Below, one piece after another: positions 53,396 to 63,790 of a DNA stretch of 64,000 bases (position 1 is the first letter of the stretch; each line of letters begins with the position of its first letter). This DNA is from Gracilaria gracilis. Lineage: Eukaryota > Rhodophyta > Florideophyceae > Gracilariales > Gracilariaceae. The notes beneath the pieces are model-generated. The model was given only the letters and a program-made list of their open reading frames with translations. It did not search any database and was not told the DNA's origin. Position numbers and translations under genes: made by a program. The stretch is taken from positions 434,001 to 498,000 of the forward strand of contig JARGSG010000214.1 of assembly GCA_030374805.1 (NCBI GenBank). Direction: 5' to 3'.

Positions 53396-54483
53396 GGTCT
53401 CTCAGTGATATTCAGAGACTCAAGGTTGCTCAACAAAGCTGTCATACATCCAAGACTCGGTTGTGATGGGACCTTTGGAATCGTTAATGGATATAATGAG
53501 AAGGGGGAGGTCCTTGGCTTCGAATCGGTATCGATTGTTGCCAAGGATGAGGAGACTGGATGTGTCTATTCAGTAATGCATCAGCTAGTTACCAGAAAGA
53601 CAACAAGTTCCCGTTCACTGCTCTTCCGTGAGTTCGTCAAGCAGTTACGATTCCGTGGCTTGCGTGATCCCTTGGTTGCTCCTGGAAAACATCGTCTGAC
53701 AATGGCAACAGATTTTGAAACAACCTATGCTTTTAGTTTAGCCACTGTTCTGAGAGATGAGTTTGGCTCAGGCTCAGTGATCGACTATATCAAGGCAACT
53801 GCAGTCGGATGCGATGTTCATGCGGAAAGGTGCATTCTATAAAAGTGCAATGTTGGTATCGAGCGACATATATTTCAGTGAGGATTAGGAACACGATACC
53901 TGAACTCACATGAGGAGTGTGAGAATGCATTGAGATTCAAGGGGGAATGGGTGGAAAATGGAACACCTTTGCGACCTGGTTGGACAGCAATGAGTGTGCA
54001 TTCATATTATGGTTTCAGAAGTTTAGCTGCTCTATACCTTTAGCTGGGAGACATTGAGCGCTTATTTTTGACACTAATGTGAACGAATCATACCATAACA
54101 GGCTAAAATCATTGCCGAAGTGTGCTATGAAACATGGCCGGGGGTTACAGCTTATGGATGCTTTGGCGATGTTGAGAGAGGTTGATGAAACCGATGCCAG
54201 GAATCTTAACAAAAGTTCTCCTCAGCATGGTTATCAGAAGATATACAGACTAGAATGGAGGCGCACCCAGTCTAAAGCAAGAAAAAGGAATATTACGGAA
54301 GTGATTGTAATTGACGACAATCCAGTTGAAGCCCAGCAACCGAAGAAGGCAGAAAAGGCATCAACCATTCGAAAGAAGAGAAAGAACAAGGAAGAGCAAA
54401 CGAAAATTATTGACACACTGCACTTAAAGATTGAAATGCTTGAGAAGATGCTGACCAAGGTATTAGAACAAAACGAGAAATAG

Positions 54484-55251
54484 TACTTCCAAAATAAGTT
54501 AACAAAGCCATCCACAATGTTCTAGTAAAGTATAAGAATTTTGATATGTATCATTTTCCTTATATAAACTACGCCTTCAGACTAATAAAATGTTTTATTT
54601 ATGGAAATATCATGCTAGCATTTGTCAGAGACATAGGTGAGATATTCTAGTGTGTCTGCGAATAAAAAGACAAAGTACCATATTTCAAACTGATAAGTTA
54701 CATATTTAGATATATTATTTGTACGAAAAGATATAACCATCTGCCAATCACACTAATGAAATATTGGGTTAGGTAATCTAACTAAAGAATACAATATTTT
54801 AGGTTAGATACGCCAATGACATATTTTTCTCTTATGTTTGTCTCAATTGGCATAGCGCATGTGTTTATTTAGACGTATGATCAGAAAAAATGGGTCTGTA
54901 TGTTGGAGATGGTCATAATTTCCGGCAGATGACCAAAATGCATAAAATTGTTTGATAAAATTACATAGATAAAAAGCAGTATATCTTGTACTTCTAACGC
55001 ATTATATTGTATATTTAAATTCGTGTTTTGCCCATGAACGGAGGTAAATAGGGGAAAAATTACTTATTTTTTTGGTTTTTGAGAGATATAGTAAAATTTG
55101 AAACGTTTAGTTCCGTTCATACCTTCGTTGGTAGGTTGGAAATTGACATCTGCTCTCGCCGACGAGATTGAAGTCACTGCAGACCGTATAAGTGCTCACT
55201 TAAGTTCACACTGTGGTGGAAAGTGAATCTTTTTCGTTCACGACGTCTGCT
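54484..55251. other. AT-rich 3' flank of the MULE gene
   Basis: No gene before the zinc-finger protein. Composition like 50671-51524, probably the right noncoding part of the same element. A matching terminal inverted repeat was not found. Confidence 0.4.
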
Positions 55252-56514
55252 ATGGCTGGAAGAAAGCGTCGCGCCCCTGCCAGGCAAAATGAAAACGCCG
55301 AAGCCACACCACCTGCTGGTGTTTCGAGGCATGGCTCCCGCGTAACGAGCACCGCCCGCATGTCGGTACCCGGTAAGCCGAGAAGAACAATCGGAAAGAA
55401 AGCCCCACGACGGACATTTGTTCAAGCAACTGAGAGCCCTGGCCCTTCTTGTGAACCATCGAACGTTGTGACCGGGACCGCTTCGTCACCAAGGGCTGGT
55501 ATCTCACTACCGAGCCAACGCCGTCACCAGCCAACCTCATCTGGGAGCCCAGCAGTTAATCAGTCACATGTTCTGGCCGGCCGCAGTCAAGGCAGCCCCT
55601 CTCGCTCTCATCGTAGCGCTCGTCCTTCCCCTGTTTCCGCGTTGGCCCCGCCCACATCCGGCACTGCAAACAACGGTTCGTCTCGGGAGCCGGCTTCCTC
55701 TCCAACACCCTCCAGGCGCCGAAGCACTCAAGGTGCTTCTTCTGTCCGTCCTTTGGTCGGCCGTACTGCCTCAACTTCTCGCCGAACCGCCGCAACCGCC
55801 ACGGGCACTACAACCGCTGCAGCTCCCTCCGCCGGCAATTCCTCAGCCCCTCACCGCATGGGCGCCAGTGCTTCGGGCACGAATGTCGTCGCAAATAATG
55901 CAAGAGAGCGTTCCAGGGGTGGACCGCAGGTTACGTATGTTGGAACTAAGGAAAATGGTACCCATTGGGTAAAGGTTGTTTCAACAACACTCTGTGCAAT
56001 AGAAATTCATTGTCAGTGTGGTTATGATGCCTTGGTGAAGGTAGGCAAGTATGCTCATCTCAGCCCAGAGGGAAGCACGAAATGCGTGCACTGCGGCGGT
56101 GGCGGTGAAAAAGGGTTTTCGAGTCGTCAGAAGCTCGTAAACCATTTACAAACGAGGACATGCAAAGAATCTCGTGGTGTCGTCTTCTCCACGGAGACAC
56201 CAAAGGATAAACTCGGTCGCATTCTGAACAGGCGCATAGATGATCCAAGAAATGGGGTAATTGTTGGGAAGAAAAAGAAGTTTTCTTGTTCCTATTGTAA
56301 GAAGTACATCAACTATCCGGAGCGCTATAACCACTGTGTCAAATGCTGGCTTGAAAAGAATAAAGTCAGGCCCATTCCGCACGTTATCCGAAAAATAACT
56401 GAACACCAAGATGAAGAGCATGAGGAAGAAGTAGACGAAGAGGTGTTAGCGGGAAGTGATGGTGTTGATGGGGATGAAGGGATTGGTAGCCGTACCGTTA
56501 GTCTTTCGTGTTAG
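55252..56514 (+). CDS. Zinc-finger protein with long disordered N-terminus
   Basis: 420 residues from the first ATG (MAGRKRRAPARQ); the frame is open 13 codons further but without ATG. Residues 1-225 are Ser/Pro/Arg/Thr-rich and probably disordered. The C-terminal third has Cys/His clusters: IHCQCGYDALVKVGKY, KCVHCGGGGEKGF..QKLVNHLQTRTC, and FSCSYCKKYINYPERYNHCV followed by KCWLEK. An acidic tail (EHQDEEHEEEVDEEV) follows. The frame is intact, unusual in this neighbourhood. It lies between two transposon relics, so it could be an element gene rather than a host transcription factor. No family named. Confidence 0.6.
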   Translation: MAGRKRRAPARQNENAEATPPAGVSRHGSRVTSTARMSVPGKPRRTIGKKAPRRTFVQATESPGPSCEPSNVVTGTASSPRAGISLPSQRRHQPTSSGSPAVNQSHVLAGRSQGSPSRSHRSARPSPVSALAPPTSGTANNGSSREPASSPTPSRRRSTQGASSVRPLVGRTASTSRRTAATATGTTTAAAPSAGNSSAPHRMGASASGTNVVANNARERSRGGPQVTYVGTKENGTHWVKVVSTTLCAIEIHCQCGYDALVKVGKYAHLSPEGSTKCVHCGGGGEKGFSSRQKLVNHLQTRTCKESRGVVFSTETPKDKLGRILNRRIDDPRNGVIVGKKKKFSCSYCKKYINYPERYNHCVKCWLEKNKVRPIPHVIRKITEHQDEEHEEEVDEEVLAGSDGVDGDEGIGSRTVSLSC

Positions 56515-57690
56515 ATAACCAACCCTAATCTTGGCAGTAAACTCTCTGTTGTAGTAGAACAGGTTTCGCCCGGCGGTGGTGAGTAGGGAGATTTGTTTTT
56601 CAAGTCTTGCGGCCGGCGCGGGCTGGGATGCGGATCCAACTCAACAAGTCGCGACTTGTCGTAGCACCACCCACGAGCGCGTGCGCTACAGCTATGGCCG
56701 CGGCGGCGCAGCGTCAAGCATCAACGGCGAATGGGCACGACGCCAACGCGGGCATGATTTGAAACAGCTGCTATGGCAGCAACGGCGCGTCACGTGCCAG
56801 CGGCGGCGCACATGACTTGCCGCAGCTGAGGTGTTGCCGGCCGCGCGTTGAGCTCAAACGGCGGTGCATATAAATTGCGGCGGCCGCTGTGGTGGCGGCG
56901 GCGGGCTCTTGCGGCGGCGGGAACGAGGTAAAGCGGGTCAATCTTCGTGAGCAACGACGGCAGCGCCAGTGCGTTCTGGCGGTGGGCGCGTGATAACGCA
57001 AGCCAAGTTTCGTAAACGCCGCGGCAGTAGCGGCGGCATCGGCGTTCCGTTGTAGCGGCGGGCCCGGATTAATGCGAATCATCTGACGTAGGTGCCACGG
57101 CAACGAGGGTGGTAGCGCGAGTCGTTGTGGTGGCGCCGCCGTGGTGGCGAGGGTGACGGCGGCAGGCCGTTTTGGCGGCAGCCGCGCGGCGGCGAGGTTG
57201 GTGGCAATGGGCCGTTTCGGCGGCTTTGTCGGTGGCGGCGCGGCGACAACGGTGGCGGTGGTGGGCCGCTTCGTGGGTGTTCGCAGTATAACACGGTGGC
57301 AAGCTGCGGTGGAAAGGGAGGCAGCGGAGGGCCGTATCAGCGGCGGCGCCGCCGCAACAATGGCGGCGTGGCGGCGGGAAGGGCAGCGGAGGTGGGCCGT
57401 TGCGGCGGCTGGGGCCCGCGGTGGCAAGCCCCGGTAGCAAGGGAGGCAGCAGAGTGCCGTATCGGCAGCGGCGCCGCAAGAACAATGGCGGCGCCGCGGC
57501 GGGAAGGGCGGCGAGGGCGGGTAGTTGCGGCGGCGGCGGGAAGGGCGGCGGCGGGTAGCTGCGGTGGCAGGCGCCCGCGGCGAGAAGGGAGGCAGCAGAG
57601 GGTGGCGCTGCGGCGGGAAGGGCGGCGAGGGCGGGTGGTTACGGCGGCAGGCGCCCGCGGTGGGAAGGGGGGCAGCGGAGGGCGGCGCCG
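56515..57690. repeat. CGG/GCC-rich low-complexity tract
   Basis: Dominated by GGCGGC, GTGGCGG and GGGAAGGGC motifs. Long overlapping frames on both strands arise from the codon-neutral repeat and are not supported as genes. Confidence 0.7.
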
Positions 57691-57952
57691 CGGCGGGAAG
57701 GGCAGCGGCGGCGGGCCGTTGTGGCAACGGGCGGCGGCCTGAAATGGGAAACGTGGAGGTAAACGCGGCGGGAAGGGCAGTGGCGGCGGGCCGCTGTGGC
57801 AACTGGCTGCGGCCTGAAATGGGAAACGTGGAGGTAAAAGCGGCGGGAAGGGCAGCGGCGGCGGGCCGTTGTGGCAACTGGCGGCGGCCTGAAATGGGAA
57901 ACGTGGAGGTAAACTGGCGACGGCGTGGAATGGGAAACGTGGACAGGAGCAA
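57691..57952 (+). repeat. 75-bp tandem repeat, three full units
   Basis: Units begin CGGCGGGAAGGGCAG at 57691, 57766 and 57841, exactly 75 bp apart, each containing GCCTGAAATGGGAAACGTGG. A partial fourth unit reaches about 57952. It directly adjoins the truncated end of the piggyBac fragment. Confidence 0.92.
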
Positions 57953-58059
57953 CGATTTTGGGTATATTTTATTTACAGTTGTGTCGCGCTGCACTGATTT
58001 GGGTAGCTGTGAGTTTGGGGCTATGGTCCTTGTGACATCCCCTCTGCTCATGGTCACTC

Positions 58060-58975
58060 TTCGCTCTTTGCGTACAGTAGGTGAGGTCGCGCGATATTGA
58101 TCAAACCGATCAACCGCATTCATGAACAAAATATACGCAGCAACAACTGCGGGAGCACGTATAACTGAGCGCTGCATTGACTCAGTCCCCAGCCATCTCT
58201 GTAAAGGTGCAAGGCCGTGAACGCATAAAACAGCATGCTCGTCTGGCTCGTGAATTCGGAGAACAGGTGTGTGAGCAAGGTCATTAGTGTAGAATACAAC
58301 TACAGAGCGGTCCTTGAATACTATATACCCGGCTTTCGTAGCCACCTGTATCGAATCATTTTCAGATTCATTCTTCTCGTATACTTGAACCAGTCCCCAT
58401 TCCTTTCAGTCGACATGCTTGAGAGACTCAATTGCCTCATTGAGCGCCGGACGATTGATTCCATCTACGATGTTGAACCGAACCGTGCCGAGTACCCTGC
58501 ACTCTCCATCTGTTAGAACCGCCAGCTGACGCGCCAGAAGACGGCGTGTATAAAAATTATCCATTACCATTAGACGCCCTTCTTATGGTGTGGGTCGTAG
58601 TAAAGTTTGGTCTGACCTTTGGGCGCACCATAACGCCGATTCTTTCGCCTTTGGTACCAGTTTTTCGTCTATTCCGCGAGTAGCAGCTCCACACATTTCG
58701 CGAAACAGGCTTGTGTAGCGTTCAACTGGAGATTCCCCAGACCGGTTTCCAGAACCGGTTTCTTGAAATGCATGCAGATAAGCATGCGTCCACCCGACCA
58801 CGGCGTACAAACGAATGCCGAACTTCACCAGTTTGCTTTTCATATACGTCCTCGATCCCGTTCTGCCTATTCACCTGATAGTGTTCTCATCGAAAAAGCT
58901 TACTCTCACGGGTACGGCCAAATTGACAAAGTTGCGCAAAGAATGTTCCAGAATCTGGCGTGAATGCCAGAGTGT
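58060..58975 (-). pseudogene. piggyBac-like transposase fragment
   Basis: Two pieces. 58843-58583 has KSKLVKFGIRLYAVVGWTHA and GSGNRSGESPVERYTSLFRE, the catalytic-core start of piggyBac. 58345 to about 58060 has VVVFYTNDLAHTP and MNAVDRFDQYRATSPTVRKE, matching the conserved MxGVDxxDQ..Y region. The protein then runs into the 75-bp repeats. The middle is disrupted, and the C-terminal zinc region is absent. Confidence 0.8.
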
Positions 58976-59406
58976 ATCACGAACAGATACAGCGGGGTCA
59001 TCCCTGATTGAATCAGGTGTCCTCAAGTTTCGAACAGTCCGTTTTGTGCGCATGCGCGTCAAATATGAAACAAAACGACAAAAGGATGGTTTCTTTTAAC
59101 TAGTTGCACCTCGAAGACGAAGCACTGTCGTTCTCTGTGATTGTTTTGAACTCCAACTTTCTTGTGGAGCTAAAGCGAAGCAGAGCACTAAATGCTATCG
59201 ATATGCGTTTAACTTAATTAGAGCCATACACTTCGCGCAAACAGACCGAAACAGAACCCAATCCAACGAAACAAACGGACACACGCAACCACACATCATG
59301 GTCCTTCTCTCGCATTCTCCACGTTCGAGCCAAACGCATTCAATATAAAAGAATCAACCTTCCCGTAGAACCAGACAACCTTCTGAGCCACAGATCAGCA
59401 GCCAAT
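58976..59406. other. Spacer, no gene recognised
   Basis: Short frames only. Its right part is the 5' flank of the DDE_1 transposase that follows. Confidence 0.4.
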
Positions 59407-61169
59407 ATGGCTCGTCCTCGCCCACCTCTACACCTCCGATTGGGTTTCAACCGTTTTGAGAATCCCATCGTCGGGAACTTCAAACCTCGTGATTCCTCCA
59501 AACTGTCCCGAGTTCTGAAAGCAGCCAGGCTGGTTCGCAAGGGTTGCTCCATACGCAAGGCAGCATTCAAAGTCGGTCTCCCGTCCTCTACGTTTTATTA
59601 CCAGTACACGCATCGCTTCAATGAACGTTACCCAAAAGGTTCCAGAACTGCGCTCAAACCAGAGGAAGAAGATAAAGTCATTGAAGTGCTTCGTCACTAC
59701 GCAGAGCACGGTAGACCATTAACCAGAGAGGATCTCAAAGACGTAGTGGAGATGATGGTGAAAACCTTTCCGTTCCCAAGGCGTAAGTCACTGCCTTTTG
59801 TTGATGATCGTCCAGGCGTCGGTTTCTGTCGTGGATTCGAAGCCCGTCATTGTGATCGTATCTTGTTCCGCTCGCAGCGCAATGAAGATGCAACAAGGTT
59901 CAAAGCCACAAACGCCAAAACTCTGGTAACGCACTTCGCTCAAATCGAACATATAATCAAAGAGCATAATATTGACGCCAAAAGAATCGTTAATGTGGAC
60001 GAGACAGGTATATCTGCATGGAAAGAGGGAGGGAGCCGCCGCAAAGCTTATTCGACGCGTTCACATAAGATGCTGACCTGTGGCGCAACATTTCAGAACG
60101 TGAACAGGATCACATTGCTAGCTGCAGTGCATGCAAACGGAGATAAAGCAAGACCGTTGGCAGTCCTACAAGGAACCAGACTCCGAATCAGAACTTACCA
60201 GACACGTGCAGATCCTCTCCGATCTTACGAAGAGACAATTGCTGATACTCTTCCGAGGGGCTGTCTTGTTACCACACTTAAAATGTGGCAGCTGTAGATT
60301 ATCCCATCTTTCACGAATGGGCGGATGCTTTCGCCGAGGATACTAAAGATCTTCGTAAAAATGGGAGGAAGATGCTCTTGATCTACGACGGATACCGCTC
60401 CCATATGGGCATACCAGTACTTGAACGATTTCGAGAGGCAGGAATCATCGCTTATGCCCTTCCAGCGCACACTAGCGGAACGACGCAGCCGCTAGACGTC
60501 GCCGTATTCTCTCCATTCAAAGCGCGCTTTCGTGATTTATGTCAGAAAGCGAGTCGGGGCCTTCCTTCTCATCATATTTTTAACGAGTTTGATGTGTGTC
60601 GCATCATCACGCAGGCATATGAAGCATCGTTTACACCCTTCAATATCAAAGCAGGCTTCATGAAGACAGGAATACAGCCATTAGATGAGTACCGTCTGTT
60701 TGCCCAAGCACGCTTAAAGAGCCTTGAGAACCCCAATGAAATTGTTTCTGTGGAGGAAATGATCGATATGTTAGACCGTTTTCGTACCAGAAGCGCAGAC
60801 GAGATTATTGGAAACGTACGGGTTCAAAGTCAAGGATTTCTGGACACCACGTTCGGGGCAGTGTTAACATCGGAGGCAGCTTTGTCCCTTTTGCGCCTTC
60901 ATAGGGATGAGCAAGCCCGAAAGAGCCCAGCTGCTGTTGAGAAGGAGAAAGCGGCAAAGCAGAAAGAAGATCTAGAGCGGATCCGAAAGCGAAACGCACG
61001 CACGGCGTTTGAAGAGCATCGTGCTCGGGTACGGTGTCAGCTGTATGGGGAAGTGGTAGCACCGATTCGTTCTTTGAAAACCCGAGCGCAGGTGGCCAGG
61101 GAACGTTTTCAGGAGAGCCATGCTTCGCGCGTTGCGTCTTTGAAGTTGAAAAATGTTGAGGATGCGTGA
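59407..61169 (+). pseudogene. DDE_1 (pogo/jerky-like) transposase with two frameshifts
   Basis: ATG at 59407. N-terminal helix-turn-helix: LVRKGCSIRKAAFKVGLPSS. The DDE core starts with KRIVNVDETGISAWKEG (first Asp) and THE-like GATFQNVNRITLLAAVHANG. The first frame loses homology at about 60180. The protein passes through a second frame (about 60200-60285, LTKRQLLILFRGAVL) and a third from 60285 (AAVDYPIFHEWADAF). The last frame has KMLLIYDGYRSHMGIPVLE (second Asp) and PAHTSGTTQPLDVAVFSPFK, and ends in a long basic coiled coil. The two frameshifts lie within 100 bp; the rest is intact over about 580 residues. Confidence 0.88.
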
Positions 61170-61994
61170 TGGTGTGGCTTGCTCGGCGTCTGTGGAAAGC
61201 GGCGTTGAGAGACATAAGCAAGGTTTTCAAGTCCTTGAAGGTTGAATTTTATTGGTTAGAATGTTACGTAAACGGGATTTTGTGCAATACTAGTGATTCG
61301 TTTCGTCAGTTTCTATCATCTCTGTTCGAGCTTTACTGCTCCGCTTCTTTCTCTGTCGATTCAAGCTCCTTCGCCTTCAAAAGTTTCTCGGTAGAAGGAA
61401 ACACGTTGACCAACCTCCTTGGTAAGTTTCGAATTATACCGCCTTCGACATATCTCAATACGTCTCAACTAACCTCTTGTGTTCCACTTTTGCCATGACC
61501 CAGCTGTACATCGGTCGTACGTAAAATAGACGCGCAGTGCCACTCGAATGTTAGTAAACGCATCCCGGCTTATCTTTTCGGAATTTAAGAATTCATTTTG
61601 GCGGTTTTAAATAACTACGTCAACATGTGCACTTCTGCGGCTTTCAAGTTGTTCTTGAGGGGCAAACGAACAGAATAATACGCTTGTATCCTTAGCCGAA
61701 TGCACAAAAATGTTTGCAGTGTGCAAGAGAGCGTGCTTGTTTTAACCGCGCTTGTTATTGGACCATAGACGTTCACGATGGTTCTGATGATTGGTTTTGA
61801 ATTAATAGATTGAACAATTCGTCAATAATTAGGCCTCGCTTGTCGCTATTGAGCTAGAGATAAGCGAGGAAAACACATAAAAATGTTGCATTCAATGATT
61901 ACAAAACTGAGCGAATGAGATATTGACGTTATCGCGATCTCAACAGCGTTAACGTTTTAGGGTCAAAAGGATTAAGCACACAAATTACAACGAT
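61170..61994. other. No gene recognised
   Basis: 3' flank of the DDE_1 element; AT-rich in part. No inverted terminus identified. Confidence 0.4.
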
Positions 61995-62252
61995 TTGTCC
62001 TGCTCGAACAACTACGAATTTACAGCAGTTGGACTGGATGTGTATGGAGGCATGGGTGAGGCTGCAAAGGCTTTTCTTCGACGAGTGGCTCAAAAGGTCA
62101 GCGCATTGCGTGGAACGGCTCCAAGCGCAGAATACCTCCACCTTTGCTTGGCTTTTGAGCGCGTTGTTCTTCAGTACACTGCGGCGGTCATTAATCACCG
62201 CAGATTAGCACCGGCCCTGCTAGGGTCAAACGCTCTGCACACTGCTTTGTAG
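61995..62252 (+). pseudogene. Possible C-terminal tail of a LINE-type reverse transcriptase
   Basis: 85 codons with VGLDVYGGMGEAAKAFLRRV, YLHLCLAFERVVLQYTAAVI and a short tail. The G-x-x-G-x-A..FL pattern resembles the tail of LINE reverse transcriptases, as remembered from protist elements. No RT domain is adjacent. Weak. Confidence 0.25.
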
Positions 62253-62796
62253 CTGTAGGGCCCTTTGCAACAAAAAATAAATTGCTTTCGTTCGTCTACA
62301 TACATACTAACTGAAACAAAGCTCTACTGTAGGGTCTGGGTGATATCCTCTATCGAGATGAGAAGCATCTTTTTGCAAGGTCACCGTCACGGTCAGAGAT
62401 TCTCTCAAGTTTGAGAAAATCTCTGTACCGCAGCAACTGTGAATGCGTTGCAATCACACGCGCCCACCGTTCTCTTGAGACAGTGTTGACCGGCACAACG
62501 TCTTGTATTGAGAATGAACTGTTCAGTATCGGAAAAGGAAGTTTGTAGAGCTCAAATGAGACCGTTAAGCTGGACTACGAAACAGCGCTTGAAAAGATAC
62601 TGAACAGCAAGACTAGACAGAGTGGGGGCGTTGAAACTGGGTTCTCGTTGGGTTAGCAGCGTGTAAATGGTTGTGAAAGAGCAAAGGGTATGTTGTGTCA
62701 AAATCAGATGTTTATCAAGGTGCTCGGCGCACGCCCGTTTTGGTTGTTTGTGTGTAGTTAGAAACGTAGAACTGAAAGGCTATGGCTGCACATAAA
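62253..62796. other. 3' flank of VTI1, no gene recognised
   Basis: No repeat or gene. This is the transition from the transposon field to the second host island. Confidence 0.45.
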
Positions 62797-63507
62797 TCAC
62801 GCGGTGCGGCTTCTAGTGTGGAATATGCGCACATACAGCACAGCCAAGCAAGCGATGGCAATGATAGCCAGGATAACGTACACCATGATTCGGTTAGCCA
62901 TGGCGCGCCGATGCATGGTGTTCAGAACGGAGTCACTCTGTTGCAGACCAGACGACATGTTTCCAAGATTGTGCCGCGCGCGACTGATGGTATTCCGCTG
63001 CGACTGCAAGTCCTCCAGAATGCTTGCGCCCACAAGCTCGGTCTCGGCGATATGGCGTCTGCTATCGTTGATCATCTCACTGCCCTTCTCGATGTGCGCG
63101 GTGTTGGACGTCATCTGAATGCGCACATCGGGCGCGCCCTGCCCAGGGCGCTGCAGCAGTTGGTCGCGGTCGGCAAGTTCGCGCCGTTGCGACATGTCGA
63201 TGCGCGCGGCGCGCATGGCCTTTCGCGCGTCGGAGAGCGCATTGCGGCTGTCGGTGACGTACGGGCGCAGCTTGTTGCGCGTGTCCAGCGGCTGCGATTG
63301 CGCTTCCAGCTCGAGCGTCTTGAGCAGATCGGCGGCATCGGCGATGAGTTGGTCGGCGTCGGTGAGCACTTGGGTGGCTTGCTGCGGGTCGCGCTGCGCG
63401 GAGGCTTGTATTGACTGGTTGGCCTTGGTGAGCGTGGCGTGGAATTCGCGGTGGTAGTCGGAGAAGGTGGACTCGAGGGGGGGGAGTGCGGGCTGCGCGA
63501 ACGACAT
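62797..63507 (-). CDS. VTI1: Vti1-type Qb-SNARE
   Basis: 236 residues, complete from ATG 63507. Vti1 proteins act in fusion at the trans-Golgi, endosome and vacuole. Residues 12-100 fit the N-terminal three-helix bundle (STFSDYHREFHATLTKANQ, DLLKTLELEAQS). The SNARE motif covers about 140-200 with VGASILEDLQSQRNTISRAR, where the Gln in LQSQR is the likely zero-layer residue, followed by LGNMSSGLQQSDSVLNTM. A C-terminal membrane anchor follows (about 208-229, MVYVILAIIAIACLAVLYV) with a short lumenal tail. Length and domain order match the family. Single exon. Divergent from COQ4 with 283 bp between the starts. Confidence 0.93.
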   Translation of the reverse strand: MSFAQPALPPLESTFSDYHREFHATLTKANQSIQASAQRDPQQATQVLTDADQLIADAADLLKTLELEAQSQPLDTRNKLRPYVTDSRNALSDARKAMRAARIDMSQRRELADRDQLLQRPGQGAPDVRIQMTSNTAHIEKGSEMINDSRRHIAETELVGASILEDLQSQRNTISRARHNLGNMSSGLQQSDSVLNTMHRRAMANRIMVYVILAIIAIACLAVLYVRIFHTRSRTA

Positions 63508-63790
63508 GTGGAGGGAAGGCAGCGACGACTGTGGCGAGAGGGCAAAGCGGAGCGGCGGAGTTGAAGGAGACGAGCAGTAAACGTTTAGGACGTTGCCTGT
63601 TGCTGGAGCAGGGAAGCGTCAAACTTGACACCGCAGCCGTTGGCTGTGTAGATAGATAGCCTCAAAAAAAAGGAATTGGAGCAAGGCGGGCCACACTGTG
63701 GGGGCCGCCACAGAGGCAGGAGTTGAAAGCGTCGGCAAGCTTGTTTGCAACAAACAAACCAGCGCACACGAGAACGCATTGTCGGACAAA
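63508..63790. promoter_or_regulatory. Divergent promoter region of VTI1 and COQ4
   Basis: 283 bp between two start codons on opposite strands, so both promoters must share it unless leaders are spliced. There is no obvious TATA box. A run of nine A at 63664-63672 is present. Confidence 0.55.

Larger units (their letters stand above)
51525..54483 (+). pseudogene. MULE-like transposase split by an insertion
   Basis: ATG at 51525 opens a long Cys-containing N-terminal region (CSGIKCCLNSTSCAKKPHCG), then ARFCTRPFHLQ and PSLATVKSIRRDIRKD. The catalytic domain resumes after the insertion as HPRLGCDGTFGIVNGYN (first Asp), LTMATDFETTYAFSLATVL (second Asp) and GCDVHAERC, the C-x-x-H of mutator-type transposases. 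Taking out 52983-53395 plus one copy of the GGT target restores a continuous frame (EQKG|LSVIFRDS). A stop follows at 53842, with further decayed coding sequence (54079-54483) ending in a coiled coil. Aside from the insertion the first 2.3 kb is one open frame. Confidence 0.75.

Noticed and set aside
56771-58345. A 524-codon minus-strand frame
   Set aside because: Only its first about 100 codons are piggyBac-like; the rest is the 75-bp repeat and a CGG tract read through, with no stable composition.
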